The position numbers and the translations under genes were made by a program. A stretch of 52,498 bases of DNA from Massilimicrobiota sp. An134 (lineage in GTDB: Bacteria; Bacillota_I; Bacilli_A; Erysipelotrichales; Coprobacillaceae). The number at the start of each line of letters is the position of its first letter. The stretch's first letter is position 1. The notes beneath the pieces were generated by a model. It saw only the letters and a program-made list of their open reading frames with translations. It was not told where the DNA came from and did not search any database. The stretch is taken from the NCBI RefSeq assembly GCF_002160815.1, contig NZ_NFLH01000016.1, positions 1-52,498 on the forward strand. The letters run 5' to 3'. Below, one piece after another: positions 43,373 through 52,346 of the stretch.

Positions 43373-43612
43373 ATGGAGTATGCATATAAGGAATATTATC
43401 TAGGCGCATTAACAATGTCAGTGATTGCCTGTATCGGTTCATTATTGAGCGTAGTCAATCTGATTCCTTTATTGATTACTTATCAGTTAATCCAAAAAGC
43501 CTGTCACCGTGGACTTCCACATTCTTCGTATAAAATTCTATCCACAATCTTTCAGACAGCTATCATGTTAACATTGTTAATCACAGTTTTATATTTGAGT
43601 TTTCAGTGGTGA
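43373..43612 (+). CDS. Small membrane protein, function unknown
   Basis: This 79-residue protein has two hydrophobic helices (about 10-37 and 56-76) with a short basic loop (CHRGLPHSSYK). AAGGAAG decides the ATG at 43,373. I do not recognise the family. It lies just after the previous small membrane gene on the same strand but beyond that gene's terminator, and has its own terminator. Confidence 0.55.
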   Translation: MEYAYKEYYLGALTMSVIACIGSLLSVVNLIPLLITYQLIQKACHRGLPHSSYKILSTIFQTAIMLTLLITVLYLSFQW

Positions 43613-43637
43613 TCGTCAGATGACCACTTTATTTTTT
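43606..43637 (+). terminator. Terminator of the 79-residue membrane protein
   Basis: GTGGT-x-ATC pairs with GAT-x-ACCAC (43,606-43,627) around a GTCA loop, followed by a T-rich tract. The stem contains the stop codon of the plus-strand gene. Confidence 0.65.
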
Positions 43638-45056
43638 GGGTATATAAACACTGACACTCCCATCTTGAACAGTAAACAGTCCATACCCTTTGTCATCAAT
43701 AGTGACAGCTTCATTGACATTTTCTAAATAGTCATAAAATATCTGATTTTGATATTGCTGTCCTACATACATGTACAGTTGTCCACCATTTTGATTGGTC
43801 ATAATGCAAGCCAATCCATAAGCTTCTCGTGTCCATCCTATGATATGACGATCATAAAAATAATCATTTTGTTGACCATAGGCATAATGTTGACGTAAAT
43901 ATAAAAGACGATCTATAACCTGATTTTGTCCTGATAAAGAAGGTTTTTCAATTCCATAATAATCACCATAAAAGATACAAGGATAACCATCCTTTCTTAG
44001 CAAAATCAAGGCATAGGCCAGTGGTTTAAACCAATCCAAAACCCATGATTGCAGACCTTGCTGTGGTTGTGTATCATGATTATCAACAAATGTGACAGCA
44101 TTCATACAGGCTTTTTGAACCAATGTGTTATTAAAAATTTGGGACATATCATATTGTCCAAAGCTACGTGAAGCTTCATAAAAATGATAATGCAAAGGAA
44201 CATCAAATAATGATAATGAATAATTCACTTCAGTGAGATATTGAAGTAATTTTTGTACATCACCATGCCAATATTCTCCCACTGTAAATAATTCTTGGTG
44301 TGTATACTGTCGCATATGATAAAGCCAATCCTGATAAAATGATGCATTAATATGTTTAACTGCATCTAATCTAAAACCGTCTATATGTGTTGTATCTAAG
44401 TACCATTCTCCCCATCTTTTAAGTTCACTTACAACACGATGATTTGAAAAATCTAAATCTGCTCCCATTAAATAATCATAATTCCCATTTTCATTATCAA
44501 CCTGTGAGTCCCATGTTTTATCCTGAAACAAAAAAGTAGCATGACGTTTTGTTTTGGCATCATAATCTATGCCATCAAAACAACTCCAATCCCATGTAAA
44601 ATCACTATATTTTTGATGACGATTGGGAAAAGTAAAAAGAGTCGGAACTTGAATCCATTCATTTTGTTTTTCAATATCATAGGTATCATGTTGATTGACT
44701 TCACTCGCTTTCACATCTTCATAGCCATCAGCACCCATTTTATGATTCAATACAATATCCCCATAAACCTGTATGCCGACTTGTTGCAGGGCCTGGATTG
44801 CTTGTAAATATTCATCTTTGGTTCCATATTTTGTTGGGACAGTTCCTTTTTGATAAAATTCACCCAAATCATATAAATCATATACCCCATAACCAACATC
44901 CTGAGTTCCACCAATACCTTTAAAAGCTGGTGGTAACCACAACGCTGTCACTCCTATATCAAAAAGATGCTGTGCATCAGCCTTAACTTTTTGATACAAA
45001 TGAGGATCTGAAGGTAAATACCACTCAAAATATTGCATTAAAACGCCTTGTTTCAT
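43629..45056 (-). CDS. Cytoplasmic alpha-amylase (GH13)
   Basis: This 475-residue glycoside hydrolase has the GH13 catalytic regions in order: DIVLNHK, GFRLDAVKHI (nucleophile Asp), GEYW (acid-base Glu) and FVDNHD (transition-state Asp). The start MKQGVLMQYFEWYLP is that of the GH13_5 liquefying amylases. There is no signal peptide, so it acts in the cytoplasm, probably on stored or imported maltodextrins. AAGGAGATGAAC precedes the ATG. It is monocistronic. Confidence 0.95.
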   Translation of the reverse strand: MKQGVLMQYFEWYLPSDPHLYQKVKADAQHLFDIGVTALWLPPAFKGIGGTQDVGYGVYDLYDLGEFYQKGTVPTKYGTKDEYLQAIQALQQVGIQVYGDIVLNHKMGADGYEDVKASEVNQHDTYDIEKQNEWIQVPTLFTFPNRHQKYSDFTWDWSCFDGIDYDAKTKRHATFLFQDKTWDSQVDNENGNYDYLMGADLDFSNHRVVSELKRWGEWYLDTTHIDGFRLDAVKHINASFYQDWLYHMRQYTHQELFTVGEYWHGDVQKLLQYLTEVNYSLSLFDVPLHYHFYEASRSFGQYDMSQIFNNTLVQKACMNAVTFVDNHDTQPQQGLQSWVLDWFKPLAYALILLRKDGYPCIFYGDYYGIEKPSLSGQNQVIDRLLYLRQHYAYGQQNDYFYDRHIIGWTREAYGLACIMTNQNGGQLYMYVGQQYQNQIFYDYLENVNEAVTIDDKGYGLFTVQDGSVSVYIPKK

Positions 45057-45084
45057 TCAGTTCATCTCCTTATAAAAAAGTATA

Positions 45085-45128
45085 AAGAAAAAAGTCAAAG
45101 ACTGCAATAAACAATCTTGACTTTTTAT
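45085..45128 (-). terminator. Terminator of the copA-csoR operon
   Basis: On the minus strand AAAGTCAA (45,124-45,117) pairs with TTGACTTT (45,098-45,091), with T-rich sequence after it. Confidence 0.65.
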
Positions 45129-45391
45129 TACTTCATTAATTGATTGATAACGTCCATCATCTCTTCTATTTTTTGATCAGCATCTTGACTGCCAATAGCA
45201 TCATGAACACAATGCTGCATGTGAGCTCCAATAATTTCTTTATTAGCACGTTTTAAAATAGCTTGAGTTGCCATGATTTGATTAGATATATCAATACAAT
45301 AACGATCATCTTCAATCATTTTCATGATGCCATCAATCTGTCCTCGAGCTGTTTTTAATAAACGCATAACATGTTTTTGATCTGCTTGCAT
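45128..45391 (-). CDS. csoR: Copper-sensing repressor CsoR
   Basis: This 87-residue all-helical repressor has the Cu(I) ligands Cys32, His57 and Cys61, with spacings of 25 and 4 residues identical to Mycobacterium tuberculosis CsoR (C36, H61, C65). It should bind the palindrome in the copA promoter and release it when Cu(I) is bound. Its start overlaps the copA stop by one base (TAATG), so translation is coupled. Confidence 0.92.
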   Translation of the reverse strand: MQADQKHVMRLLKTARGQIDGIMKMIEDDRYCIDISNQIMATQAILKRANKEIIGAHMQHCVHDAIGSQDADQKIEEMMDVINQLMK

Positions 45392-45597
45392 TATTCAAAT
45401 CCTTTAACACTATAACCAGCGTCTTCAACTGCTTTGATTAAGACACTTTCATCAACATCATGAGATAATTTTAAATAAGCACAGTTATTTTTTAAATCTA
45501 CTGTTGCTTCTACACCTTCAATACTATTTAAAGCTTTATCTACATGCTTTTGACAATTTGGACACATCATACCTTCAATATTCATTGTTTTTTCCAT
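45391..45597 (-). CDS. copZ: Internal in-frame CopZ-like copper chaperone (alternative product of copA)
   Basis: Inside the 3' end of copA and in the same frame, AGGAGG (45,606-45,611 on the plus strand as CCTCCT) lies 8 bases before an ATG at 45,597. Initiation there yields a 68-residue protein, [16 protein letters not shown] and onward, that is a complete heavy-metal-associated domain with Cu(I) site C12-P-N-C15 of CopZ type. Whether it is made as a free protein is an inference. The same domain is also part of full CopA. Confidence 0.65.
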   Translation of the reverse strand: MEKTMNIEGMMCPNCQKHVDKALNSIEGVEATVDLKNNCAYLKLSHDVDESVLIKAVEDAGYSVKGFE

Positions 45598-47874
45598 TTT
45601 CTTTTCCTCCTGTCTGATTATTGTATTTTGATGTTTAGGTTTAAAAAATCTCAGTCTTAGGGCATTGCTGACAACAAAGATCGAACTCAAACTCATTGCC
45701 GCACCACCAAACATAGGATCTAACAGCCATCCAAAGACTGGATAGAACACGCCTGCTGCAATTGGAATTCCAATCACATTGTAGAAAAATGCCCAAAACA
45801 GATTTTCTTTAATATTTTTTAACACTGCATGACTCAGTTCAATCGCATTCACAACATCCTGTAAATCATTTTTCATCAAAACAATGTCTGCTGAATCCAT
45901 GGCTATATCAGTTCCCGACGTCATCGCTATACCAATATCGGCACGCATAAGCGCTGGAGCATCATTAATTCCGTCTCCTACCATGATAACACGTTCACCT
46001 TTTGCTTGTAAATCTCTGATATGTTTTTCTTTATCCTGTGGTAAAACTTCAGCAATGACCTGGATTCCCAGTTCATCACCAATCGCTTGAGCAGTTAATT
46101 GATTATCTCCTGTCAACATATAAATAGTTAATCCCATATCTTTTAATTGATTAATAGCGTTTTGACTTGTTTCCTTTAACACATCACTGACAACGATTAA
46201 ACCAATCATTTGCCCATTATAAGCATAGAATAATGGCGTTTTTCCTTGGCTTGCTAAAAGTTGCGCTTTGGCTTGTACAGGTGATAAATCAATATCATGT
46301 TCCTTCATCAAACGTTGATTACCAGATAAAATCATATCTCCATCAATAGTCCCTTTTAGCCCTTTACCAGATAACATCTGGAAATTTTCAACAGTTTTTA
46401 AAGATATCCCCTGCTCTTTGACATAATCAACTACAGCTTTGGCAAGAGGATGCTGTGATAAACTTTCAATAGAAGCAGCTAAAGTTAATAACTCTTTAGT
46501 GTCTATACCAATAGGATAAATTTCAGTTACCTGCGGTTTTCCTTTTGTAATCGTTCCCGTTTTATCTAAAACAATACTTTTTGCCTTAGATAATAATTCT
46601 AGATTTTCTGCTGATTTGATCAGAATACCTAATTGTGCGCCTTTTCCTGTTCCCACCATAATGGCAGTTGGAGTTGCTAAACCTAATGCACATGGACAAG
46701 AAATAACCAATACTGCAATCGCACATGTTAAAGCAAAATGGAAAGTCTGTCCACCAAGAGTCACCCATAAAACAAATGTCACTAAAGCAATCACAATTAC
46801 AACTGGTACAAAGATTCCACTAATCTGATCTGCCAGTTTTGCAATTGGGGCTTTAGATGAGCTGGCTTCTTCAACCAATTCTATGATTTGTGATAAGGTC
46901 GCTTCTTGACTTGTATGAGTCACCTCAACTTGAATATACCCTTCTACATTCATCGTTGCACCAATCACTTTATCATCGACAGATTTGTCTACGGGTAAAC
47001 TTTCACCAGTAATCATAGACTCATCAATGGATGTCTGTCCTTTGATAATCACACCATCTAAAGGTATATTTTGCCCAGGTTTGACAATCATAATATCGCC
47101 AATCTGCACATCATCAATAGCCACTTCTACTTCCTGATTATCTTTCAAAAGTGTTGCAGAAGACGGCATTAAGTGAATCAGTTTTTCAATTGCTTCCGTT
47201 GTTTTCTTTTTAGAACGAGATTCTAAATATTTTCCTAAAGAAATAAGGGTCAAAATCATGGCTGCTGACTCAAAATAAAGCTGCATCATATATTGATGAG
47301 CATCATGAAGATTGCCATGACCTAAATCATAACCCATCATAAAAATAGCATAAATACTATAAACTGCCGCAGCCGTTGAACCAATAGCTATAAGTGTGTC
47401 CATATTAGGGCTGCGATGCCATAAAGACTTAAAACCTCTTTGAAAATAGCCACGATTGATATACATGACTGGCAAAGTTAAAAAGAGCTGCGTTAAAGCA
47501 AAAACCATCATATTTTCTTCACCAACAAGAATAGATGGTAAAGGTGCTCCTAGCATATGTCCCATTGAAATATAAAACAAAGGAATTAAAAAGACAAAAG
47601 AAAGAATCAATGATTTTTTCTTATGATCAACTGTTTCTTCCTGTTTCTGTGCTTGAACAGTTTCTTTTTCTAATACAGCTTTATATCCTGCATCTTCTAC
47701 AGCTTTTTCAATCATTTGATCGTTGACTTTATTTTCATCATAGTCAACAACCATACAATTGCTTAAAAGATTAACATTAACATCATGAACACCATCAAGA
47801 TGCCTGACAGCTTTATCTACATGAGCACTGCATGCACTGCATGTCATACCCACAACATCATATTTCTGTTTCAT
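45391..47874 (-). CDS. copA: Copper-exporting P1B-type ATPase CopA with N- and C-terminal HMA domains
   Basis: This 827-residue Cu(I) pump has an N-terminal HMA domain with GMTC12-SAC15, about eight membrane helices, TGES, the CPC motif [16 protein letters not shown] phosphorylation site, SQHPLA and [10 protein letters not shown]. After the last helix pair it carries a second HMA domain (about 760-827) with MMCPNC, an unusual C-terminal place. That domain is preceded by a strong internal ribosome site. GGAGG lies 6 bases before its own ATG. It is co-transcribed with csoR. Confidence 0.95.
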   Translation of the reverse strand: MKQKYDVVGMTCSACSAHVDKAVRHLDGVHDVNVNLLSNCMVVDYDENKVNDQMIEKAVEDAGYKAVLEKETVQAQKQEETVDHKKKSLILSFVFLIPLFYISMGHMLGAPLPSILVGEENMMVFALTQLFLTLPVMYINRGYFQRGFKSLWHRSPNMDTLIAIGSTAAAVYSIYAIFMMGYDLGHGNLHDAHQYMMQLYFESAAMILTLISLGKYLESRSKKKTTEAIEKLIHLMPSSATLLKDNQEVEVAIDDVQIGDIMIVKPGQNIPLDGVIIKGQTSIDESMITGESLPVDKSVDDKVIGATMNVEGYIQVEVTHTSQEATLSQIIELVEEASSSKAPIAKLADQISGIFVPVVIVIALVTFVLWVTLGGQTFHFALTCAIAVLVISCPCALGLATPTAIMVGTGKGAQLGILIKSAENLELLSKAKSIVLDKTGTITKGKPQVTEIYPIGIDTKELLTLAASIESLSQHPLAKAVVDYVKEQGISLKTVENFQMLSGKGLKGTIDGDMILSGNQRLMKEHDIDLSPVQAKAQLLASQGKTPLFYAYNGQMIGLIVVSDVLKETSQNAINQLKDMGLTIYMLTGDNQLTAQAIGDELGIQVIAEVLPQDKEKHIRDLQAKGERVIMVGDGINDAPALMRADIGIAMTSGTDIAMDSADIVLMKNDLQDVVNAIELSHAVLKNIKENLFWAFFYNVIGIPIAAGVFYPVFGWLLDPMFGGAAMSLSSIFVVSNALRLRFFKPKHQNTIIRQEEKKMEKTMNIEGMMCPNCQKHVDKALNSIEGVEATVDLKNNCAYLKLSHDVDESVLIKAVEDAGYSVKGFE

Positions 47875-47886
47875 AAGATACCTCCC

Positions 47887-47903
47887 ATACCCCTGTGGGG
47901 TAT
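47887..47903 (-). promoter_or_regulatory. CsoR-type operator in the copA promoter
   Basis: The perfect palindrome ATACCCC-TGT-GGGGTAT matches the known CsoR box pattern (ATACCCC, short spacer, GGGGTAT). It lies between the -10 box and the copA ribosome site. Confidence 0.9.
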
Positions 47904-47909
47904 ACTAAC

Positions 47910-47937
47910 ATTATATATGATTTTTATAAAATAGCAA
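47910..47937 (-). promoter_or_regulatory. Promoter of copA-csoR
   Basis: On the minus strand TTGCTA (47,937-47,932) and TATAAT (47,915-47,910) are 16 bases apart, directly upstream of the CsoR-type operator. Confidence 0.55.
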
Positions 47938-47962
47938 CCAAAATGATAAAAAATAATATTTT

Positions 47963-48012
47963 CAAATAAAAACGCCCTCATCATTTGGATATCCAAATAA
48001 CGAAAGCATTGA
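47963..48012 (-). terminator. Strong terminator of the siderophore-type ABC operon
   Basis: A 15-bp RNA stem (47,974-47,988 with 47,993-48,007) forms with G-U pairs replacing four Watson-Crick pairs, around an ATAT loop, followed by T-rich sequence on the minus strand. Confidence 0.8.
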
Positions 48013-48057
48013 AAATAATAAAAAGAATGAAACACACTGTCCATTCCTCAATATAAA

Positions 48058-48846
48058 TTATTTACATTTTCCAATAGGAATAATCATTGGCCGTTGTGTT
48101 ATAGGATCTTTAATAATTTTACTATTTAAACCATAAACTTCTCGTATGATTTCTTCATTAATTATTTCTTCTGGTGTTCCATGAGCTAGTAATTTTCCAT
48201 TAGATATCGCAAATATATAATCTGCGTAGCGAGCAGATAGATTAATATCATGTAATACCATGGCGATGGTTGTACCTTTTTTCTGATTTAATTCAGTTAA
48301 TAAGTCTAAAATTTCGATCTGATAAGATATATCTAAAAAAGTTGTAGGTTCATCTAACAACAAAATATCTGTATCCTGTGCTAATGCTAAAGCTAGCCAT
48401 ACTCTCTGTCTTTGTCCACCGCTTAATTCATCTACACATCGATCAGCTAAATCAGAGATACCCATCATATCCATTGCTTCACTAACAATTTGATAATCTT
48501 CTTTGCTCATCCCTTTTAGTGGCTGACGATATGGAAATCGACCTCTTGCGACCAAATCAGCAACAGTTATTCCCTCAGGTACAATAGGTGACTGTGGCAT
48601 TAATCCTAAGTTTTTTGCTAATGCTTTTGAAGGATATTTATGTATGTCTTTATTATTCAAATATACAGCACCATTTGAAGGAAGAACTAATTTGCATAAT
48701 GTTTTCAATAAAGTTGATTTCCCACATCCATTTGAACCAATTATTACACTAATTTTATGCTCTGGCAACACTAGATCGACATCCTTCACAATTGTATGAT
48801 TTCCATATCCTGAGGATAAATGTTCTGCATATAAACAATCTGTCAT
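48058..48846 (-). CDS. Iron-siderophore ABC transporter, ATP-binding protein (FecE/FhuC type)
   Basis: This 262-residue ATPase has GSNGCGKSTLLK, the signature LSGGQRQRVWLALALAQ and Walker B DILLLDEPTTFLD, with switch His in VLHDINL. It powers import of ferric siderophore, haem or cobalamin. The FecE/FhuC subfamily is suggested by its partners. It is the last gene of a four-gene operon, one base after the second permease. Confidence 0.94.
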   Translation of the reverse strand: MTDCLYAEHLSSGYGNHTIVKDVDLVLPEHKISVIIGSNGCGKSTLLKTLCKLVLPSNGAVYLNNKDIHKYPSKALAKNLGLMPQSPIVPEGITVADLVARGRFPYRQPLKGMSKEDYQIVSEAMDMMGISDLADRCVDELSGGQRQRVWLALALAQDTDILLLDEPTTFLDISYQIEILDLLTELNQKKGTTIAMVLHDINLSARYADYIFAISNGKLLAHGTPEEIINEEIIREVYGLNSKIIKDPITQRPMIIPIGKCK

Positions 48847-48847
48847 A

Positions 48848-49876
48848 TTAGCCTCCTTTATGATTCATTCTAAATAGCATCAGTAATAAATATGGTGCTC
48901 CTAAAATACCTGTAATAATTCCTACTGGATAACGAGCTGGTAATAAATTTTGGGCAACTAAATCTCCCGCTAATACAAGAATAGCTCCCATAAGACCGGC
49001 TTGTAACATATTAGCCTGATTTCCTTTGCAGATTCTAGTAATGATAGGACCAGATAAAAAGGATACAGCTGCAATTGGACCACTGATGGAAGTTGCTACA
49101 GCAGAGAGAATAATTGCATTAACAATCAACAGTAACTTTGTTCTTTGAATATTTAAACCTAAAGTAGTCGCAAAATCTTCTCCCAACTGTAAAAGCATCA
49201 GTCTTCTACTTAAATATACTAGAGAACTTCCCATGAAAATTACTACAATTACAATTCGAACCGCTTCTTCTATTGTGACATTATTTAAACTTCCGCTTAA
49301 CCACCGTAAGGCATTTGCTACATCATATTGTGCTGCACGAAGTATAATATAAGAAATCACTGCTTGTAAGAATGCCTGAAATCCTAAACCGATTAAAATC
49401 ATTCTGCCATTATTTGATCCGATTCCCTGCGATAGACGATAGATCAGAAATGCTACAAGCATTCCGCCTAAGATTGCGCCAATAGAAACAGCATTTCCAC
49501 TCCAATGAAGGATAAGAATACAAAATACAGCTACTGTACTAGCTCCAGATGTTACGCCTATAATATCAGGACTAGCTAATGGATTACCTAACATTTTCTG
49601 AAAGGTATTTCCTGCCATACCAAAGGCTATTCCACAAAATACGCCTGCTAACATTCTTGGAAAACGTAATGTATTAACAGTAAATGATGCTCCTGGTATA
49701 TTTTCATACAATAAGGACTGAATAACAGTATTTAGAGAGTAAAAAGTATTACCAAGCATCATGGATAGTGCCATAAGTATACATAATATAATGCATAATA
49801 TGATAGTAATGGTTATAATTCTTTTTCTCTGGTGATGATAAACACGTTCTATAATTTCTCTTGTCTGTTTTTTCAT
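48848..49876 (-). CDS. Iron-siderophore ABC transporter permease (FecCD family), second
   Basis: This 342-residue permease has about ten hydrophobic helices and the FecCD family marks FPRMLAGVFCGIAFGMAGNTFQ, NPLASPDIIGVTSGAS and GPIAAVSFLSGPIITRI (the ATPase-coupling loop region). It overlaps the first permease by 4 bases. The basic N-terminus is cytoplasmic. Confidence 0.94.
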   Translation of the reverse strand: MKKQTREIIERVYHHQRKRIITITIILCIILCILMALSMMLGNTFYSLNTVIQSLLYENIPGASFTVNTLRFPRMLAGVFCGIAFGMAGNTFQKMLGNPLASPDIIGVTSGASTVAVFCILILHWSGNAVSIGAILGGMLVAFLIYRLSQGIGSNNGRMILIGLGFQAFLQAVISYIILRAAQYDVANALRWLSGSLNNVTIEEAVRIVIVVIFMGSSLVYLSRRLMLLQLGEDFATTLGLNIQRTKLLLIVNAIILSAVATSISGPIAAVSFLSGPIITRICKGNQANMLQAGLMGAILVLAGDLVAQNLLPARYPVGIITGILGAPYLLLMLFRMNHKGG

Positions 49877-50868
49877 AAACTACGTATTTTCACCTTTCTA
49901 ACAATATAAATAAAGACTGGCGCTCCAAGAATTGCGGTTATAATTCCAACTTCTAATTCTGCTGGACTTGCGATTACTCTTCCAATAATATCTGCACCTA
50001 GTAACAGTATGCTTCCTCCCAATGCAGATAATGGAAGGAGATAATGCATATTCGATCCTATTAATAATCGCATAATATGGGGAACCATTAATCCAACAAA
50101 AGCAATTGGACCAGCTAATGCTGTTGTAGCACCACATAATAGTACTCCTGCAAATGCTGCCATTGCTCTTACTTTCTTACTATTTATTCCTAAGCTTGTG
50201 GCTAATTCATCGCCTAACGCTAAAGTATTTAATGAAGATGATAAATAAAATGATAGAAGTAATCCTAAAATGAAATACGGAAGCAGTACTAAAATCATAT
50301 TCCACTTAGCTCCGCCAATACTTCCTGTTTGCCAAAAACGAAAACTATCCATTACCTGTGAATTTGGTAACATGATTGTATTCACTAATGACATAAGTGC
50401 CATCGATGTTGCAGCTCCTGCTAGTGCTAACTTAATTGGAGTAGCTCCACTTTGTCCTACAGAAGCAATACCATAAACAAGTATTGCAGTTAATATAGCC
50501 CCTGTGAAACCAAGCCAGATATACTGACTTGGTGAAGAGATTGAAAAGAACGCAATTCCCACAACCACAAAGAGAGAGGCTCCTGTATTTATTCCTAAAA
50601 TACTAGGATCTGCAATTGGATTTCGGGTAATTGATTGCATCAGACAACCAGATACTCCTAAAGAAGCTCCAGCTAAAATACCAAACAAAGTTCGTGGTAT
50701 TCTTGCCTGAACAACACTAATAGAAAAGCTTTCTTTGTTGGTAAATAATGCATCAAATAATGTCTCCATATCTACTGATTTAGAACCATATAAAATAGAC
50801 AATGCAGAAACAACAATTAGACATAGAGAAAGAATCACAAACAAGAAATAAACATTCTTTTTTCTCAT
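49873..50868 (-). CDS. Iron-siderophore ABC transporter permease (FecCD family), first
   Basis: This 331-residue permease has the same family marks: ARIPRTLFGILAGASLGVSGCLMQ, NPIADPSILGINTGAS and LAGPIAFVGLMVPHIMRL. It forms a heterodimer with the other permease. It overlaps the binding protein gene by 4 bases at its start and the second permease by 4 bases at its end, so the operon is tightly coupled. Confidence 0.95.
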   Translation of the reverse strand: MRKKNVYFLFVILSLCLIVVSALSILYGSKSVDMETLFDALFTNKESFSISVVQARIPRTLFGILAGASLGVSGCLMQSITRNPIADPSILGINTGASLFVVVGIAFFSISSPSQYIWLGFTGAILTAILVYGIASVGQSGATPIKLALAGAATSMALMSLVNTIMLPNSQVMDSFRFWQTGSIGGAKWNMILVLLPYFILGLLLSFYLSSSLNTLALGDELATSLGINSKKVRAMAAFAGVLLCGATTALAGPIAFVGLMVPHIMRLLIGSNMHYLLPLSALGGSILLLGADIIGRVIASPAELEVGIITAILGAPVFIYIVRKVKIRSL

Positions 50869-51890
50869 TCGTTTACCTTATCTGCAGCCTGTCCTATTAA
50901 TGATAAATACTCATCAATTGTTGCAGAAATACCTAAAACTGTAGGAGTCGCAGAACCTGCTAATGCACTATTACTATCAATAACTACTACTGAACCACGT
51001 TTAATAGCTGGAATCTTTCCAAAGATAGCATCTTTCTGTAAAGCTTTTAGGGTTGTATCATCACCATAAGTAACTAAAATATCTACATTATTTAAAATAT
51101 CTGCATTTTCTGCGGAAACCGTCAAAGAGAAAGTCGTTTCATCTTTTCCCATTTCCTTAATATTTTCAGGGAATGATAAACCTAAGTCTGTAAGATAGGA
51201 AGCTCTAGGATCACTAGTTAAATATACATAGAATGAGCTAGTATCTGCTGGATTAACCCAAAGGAAAGCTCCGCTTTTGCCTTCTATCTGAGGATATTCT
51301 TTCAATTTATTCGCAATTAATTGTTCAGTTTCTTTAACCAATGCTTCTCCTTCATCTTTCATCCCCATAGCTTCTGCATTAATCGTAACTTGCTCTCTCC
51401 AATATGTCTGCCATGCTACACGTGGATATGCAACTACAGGAGCAATTTTACTTAAGGTATCATACTCTTCTTGTGTTAATCCTGAATAAGCAGCTAGAAT
51501 GATATCCGGATTACTATCCGCAATAGCTTCATAATCTAACCCATCTGTATCATCATAGACTACTGGCTCTGTTACTCCTAATTTTTTAAATGCCTCCTGT
51601 GTCCATGGTGATAACCCATCTTTCGTTAATTCACCGAAATTTCCTTTTGAAACACCAACTGGAGCAACTCCCAATGCCAATGGGACATCCTGATTTCCCC
51701 AAGCTATGGTTGCTATGCGCTCTGGCTTTTCTGTAATCGTTGTTTCTCCAAAAGCATGTTTTATTGTAATTGGAAATTGTGTAGATGTATTTGTATTTTT
51801 ATTTTCATATTCATTAGTTGACGATGATGAACAAGCTGTTGTCATCAATAAGAAACCTGTAACTACTACAGCAAAAAAAATTTTTTTCAT
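50865..51890 (-). CDS. Iron-siderophore ABC transporter substrate-binding lipoprotein
   Basis: This 341-residue lipoprotein has a signal peptide ending in the lipobox TTAC20 (Cys lipidated), a Ser/Asn/Thr linker, and a class III (FepB/FhuD) binding fold with ITEKPERIATIAWGN at the start, NPDIILA and VDILVTYGD. It captures ferric siderophore outside the cell. GGAGG lies 6 bases before the ATG at 51,890; the ATG four codons earlier overlaps that site. It is the first gene of the operon. Confidence 0.94.
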   Translation of the reverse strand: MKKIFFAVVVTGFLLMTTACSSSSTNEYENKNTNTSTQFPITIKHAFGETTITEKPERIATIAWGNQDVPLALGVAPVGVSKGNFGELTKDGLSPWTQEAFKKLGVTEPVVYDDTDGLDYEAIADSNPDIILAAYSGLTQEEYDTLSKIAPVVAYPRVAWQTYWREQVTINAEAMGMKDEGEALVKETEQLIANKLKEYPQIEGKSGAFLWVNPADTSSFYVYLTSDPRASYLTDLGLSFPENIKEMGKDETTFSLTVSAENADILNNVDILVTYGDDTTLKALQKDAIFGKIPAIKRGSVVVIDSNSALAGSATPTVLGISATIDEYLSLIGQAADKVNE

Positions 51891-51906
51891 ATAAACCTCC
51901 ATACAT

Positions 51907-51924
51907 AGTTAGCTTTAGCTAACT
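51907..51924 (-). promoter_or_regulatory. Palindromic iron/manganese-type operator box
   Basis: AGTTAGCT-TT-AGCTAACT is an 18-bp perfect palindrome with TTAG/CTAA ends, like DtxR/IdeR-family boxes. It lies downstream of the -10 box and upstream of the lipoprotein gene. The Fur consensus (GATAATGATAATCATTATC) is not matched. Confidence 0.6.
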
Positions 51925-51933
51925 TATGAAATA

Positions 51934-51963
51934 ATAATATCAGAACATAACATTTATGTCAAT
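51934..51963 (-). promoter_or_regulatory. Promoter of the iron ABC operon
   Basis: On the minus strand TTGACA (51,963-51,958) and TATTAT (51,939-51,934) are 18 bases apart. Confidence 0.65.
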
Positions 51964-52346
51964 ACTATATTAATTTTGAGTTTCGGGATTTTGCAAAGCA
52001 GAAGTATCCGATTTGGTAATTTCTGTTTCAAATTGTCTTGATATTGAATGATTTTTTCAATAAAGAAAAAAAAGGTATAACCGACCTGGCAACCTATCAG
52101 TTGCCTTGTATATATTATGACTCTATTTTTATACATTCAATTTTAATTGCTTATAAGGCTGATGTCTTCGTATTTGCAGATAGTCTTCAATTCCTCTATG
52201 ACCAAATTTCAATATTCGCCGATTCCATCTTTGATCTGATATAGCCAAAAGTAGTTTTTACTTTTTAAGCTCCTGCTTCTTTCCACTATCTTTATGACTA
52301 ATAATTTCTTATTGATACTTTCTGTCAATAAAGTCAAATGTCCTAT
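51964..52346. other. Gene-free stretch between the iron operon and the IS remnant
   Basis: About 380 bases hold no gene I can support. The open frames here (for example 52,038-52,244 plus) have no ribosome site and unlikely composition. I see no RNA gene or convincing hairpin. The stretch may be decayed insertion-sequence material, since a transposase remnant follows. Confidence 0.5.

Noticed and set aside
46586-46828. Short open frames opposite copA
   Set aside because: They are antisense shadows of the P-type ATPase, whose motifs are complete.
52038-52244. Plus-strand 68-codon open frame near the right end
   Set aside because: No ribosome site, unlikely composition and no family; probably chance in AT-rich decayed IS sequence.
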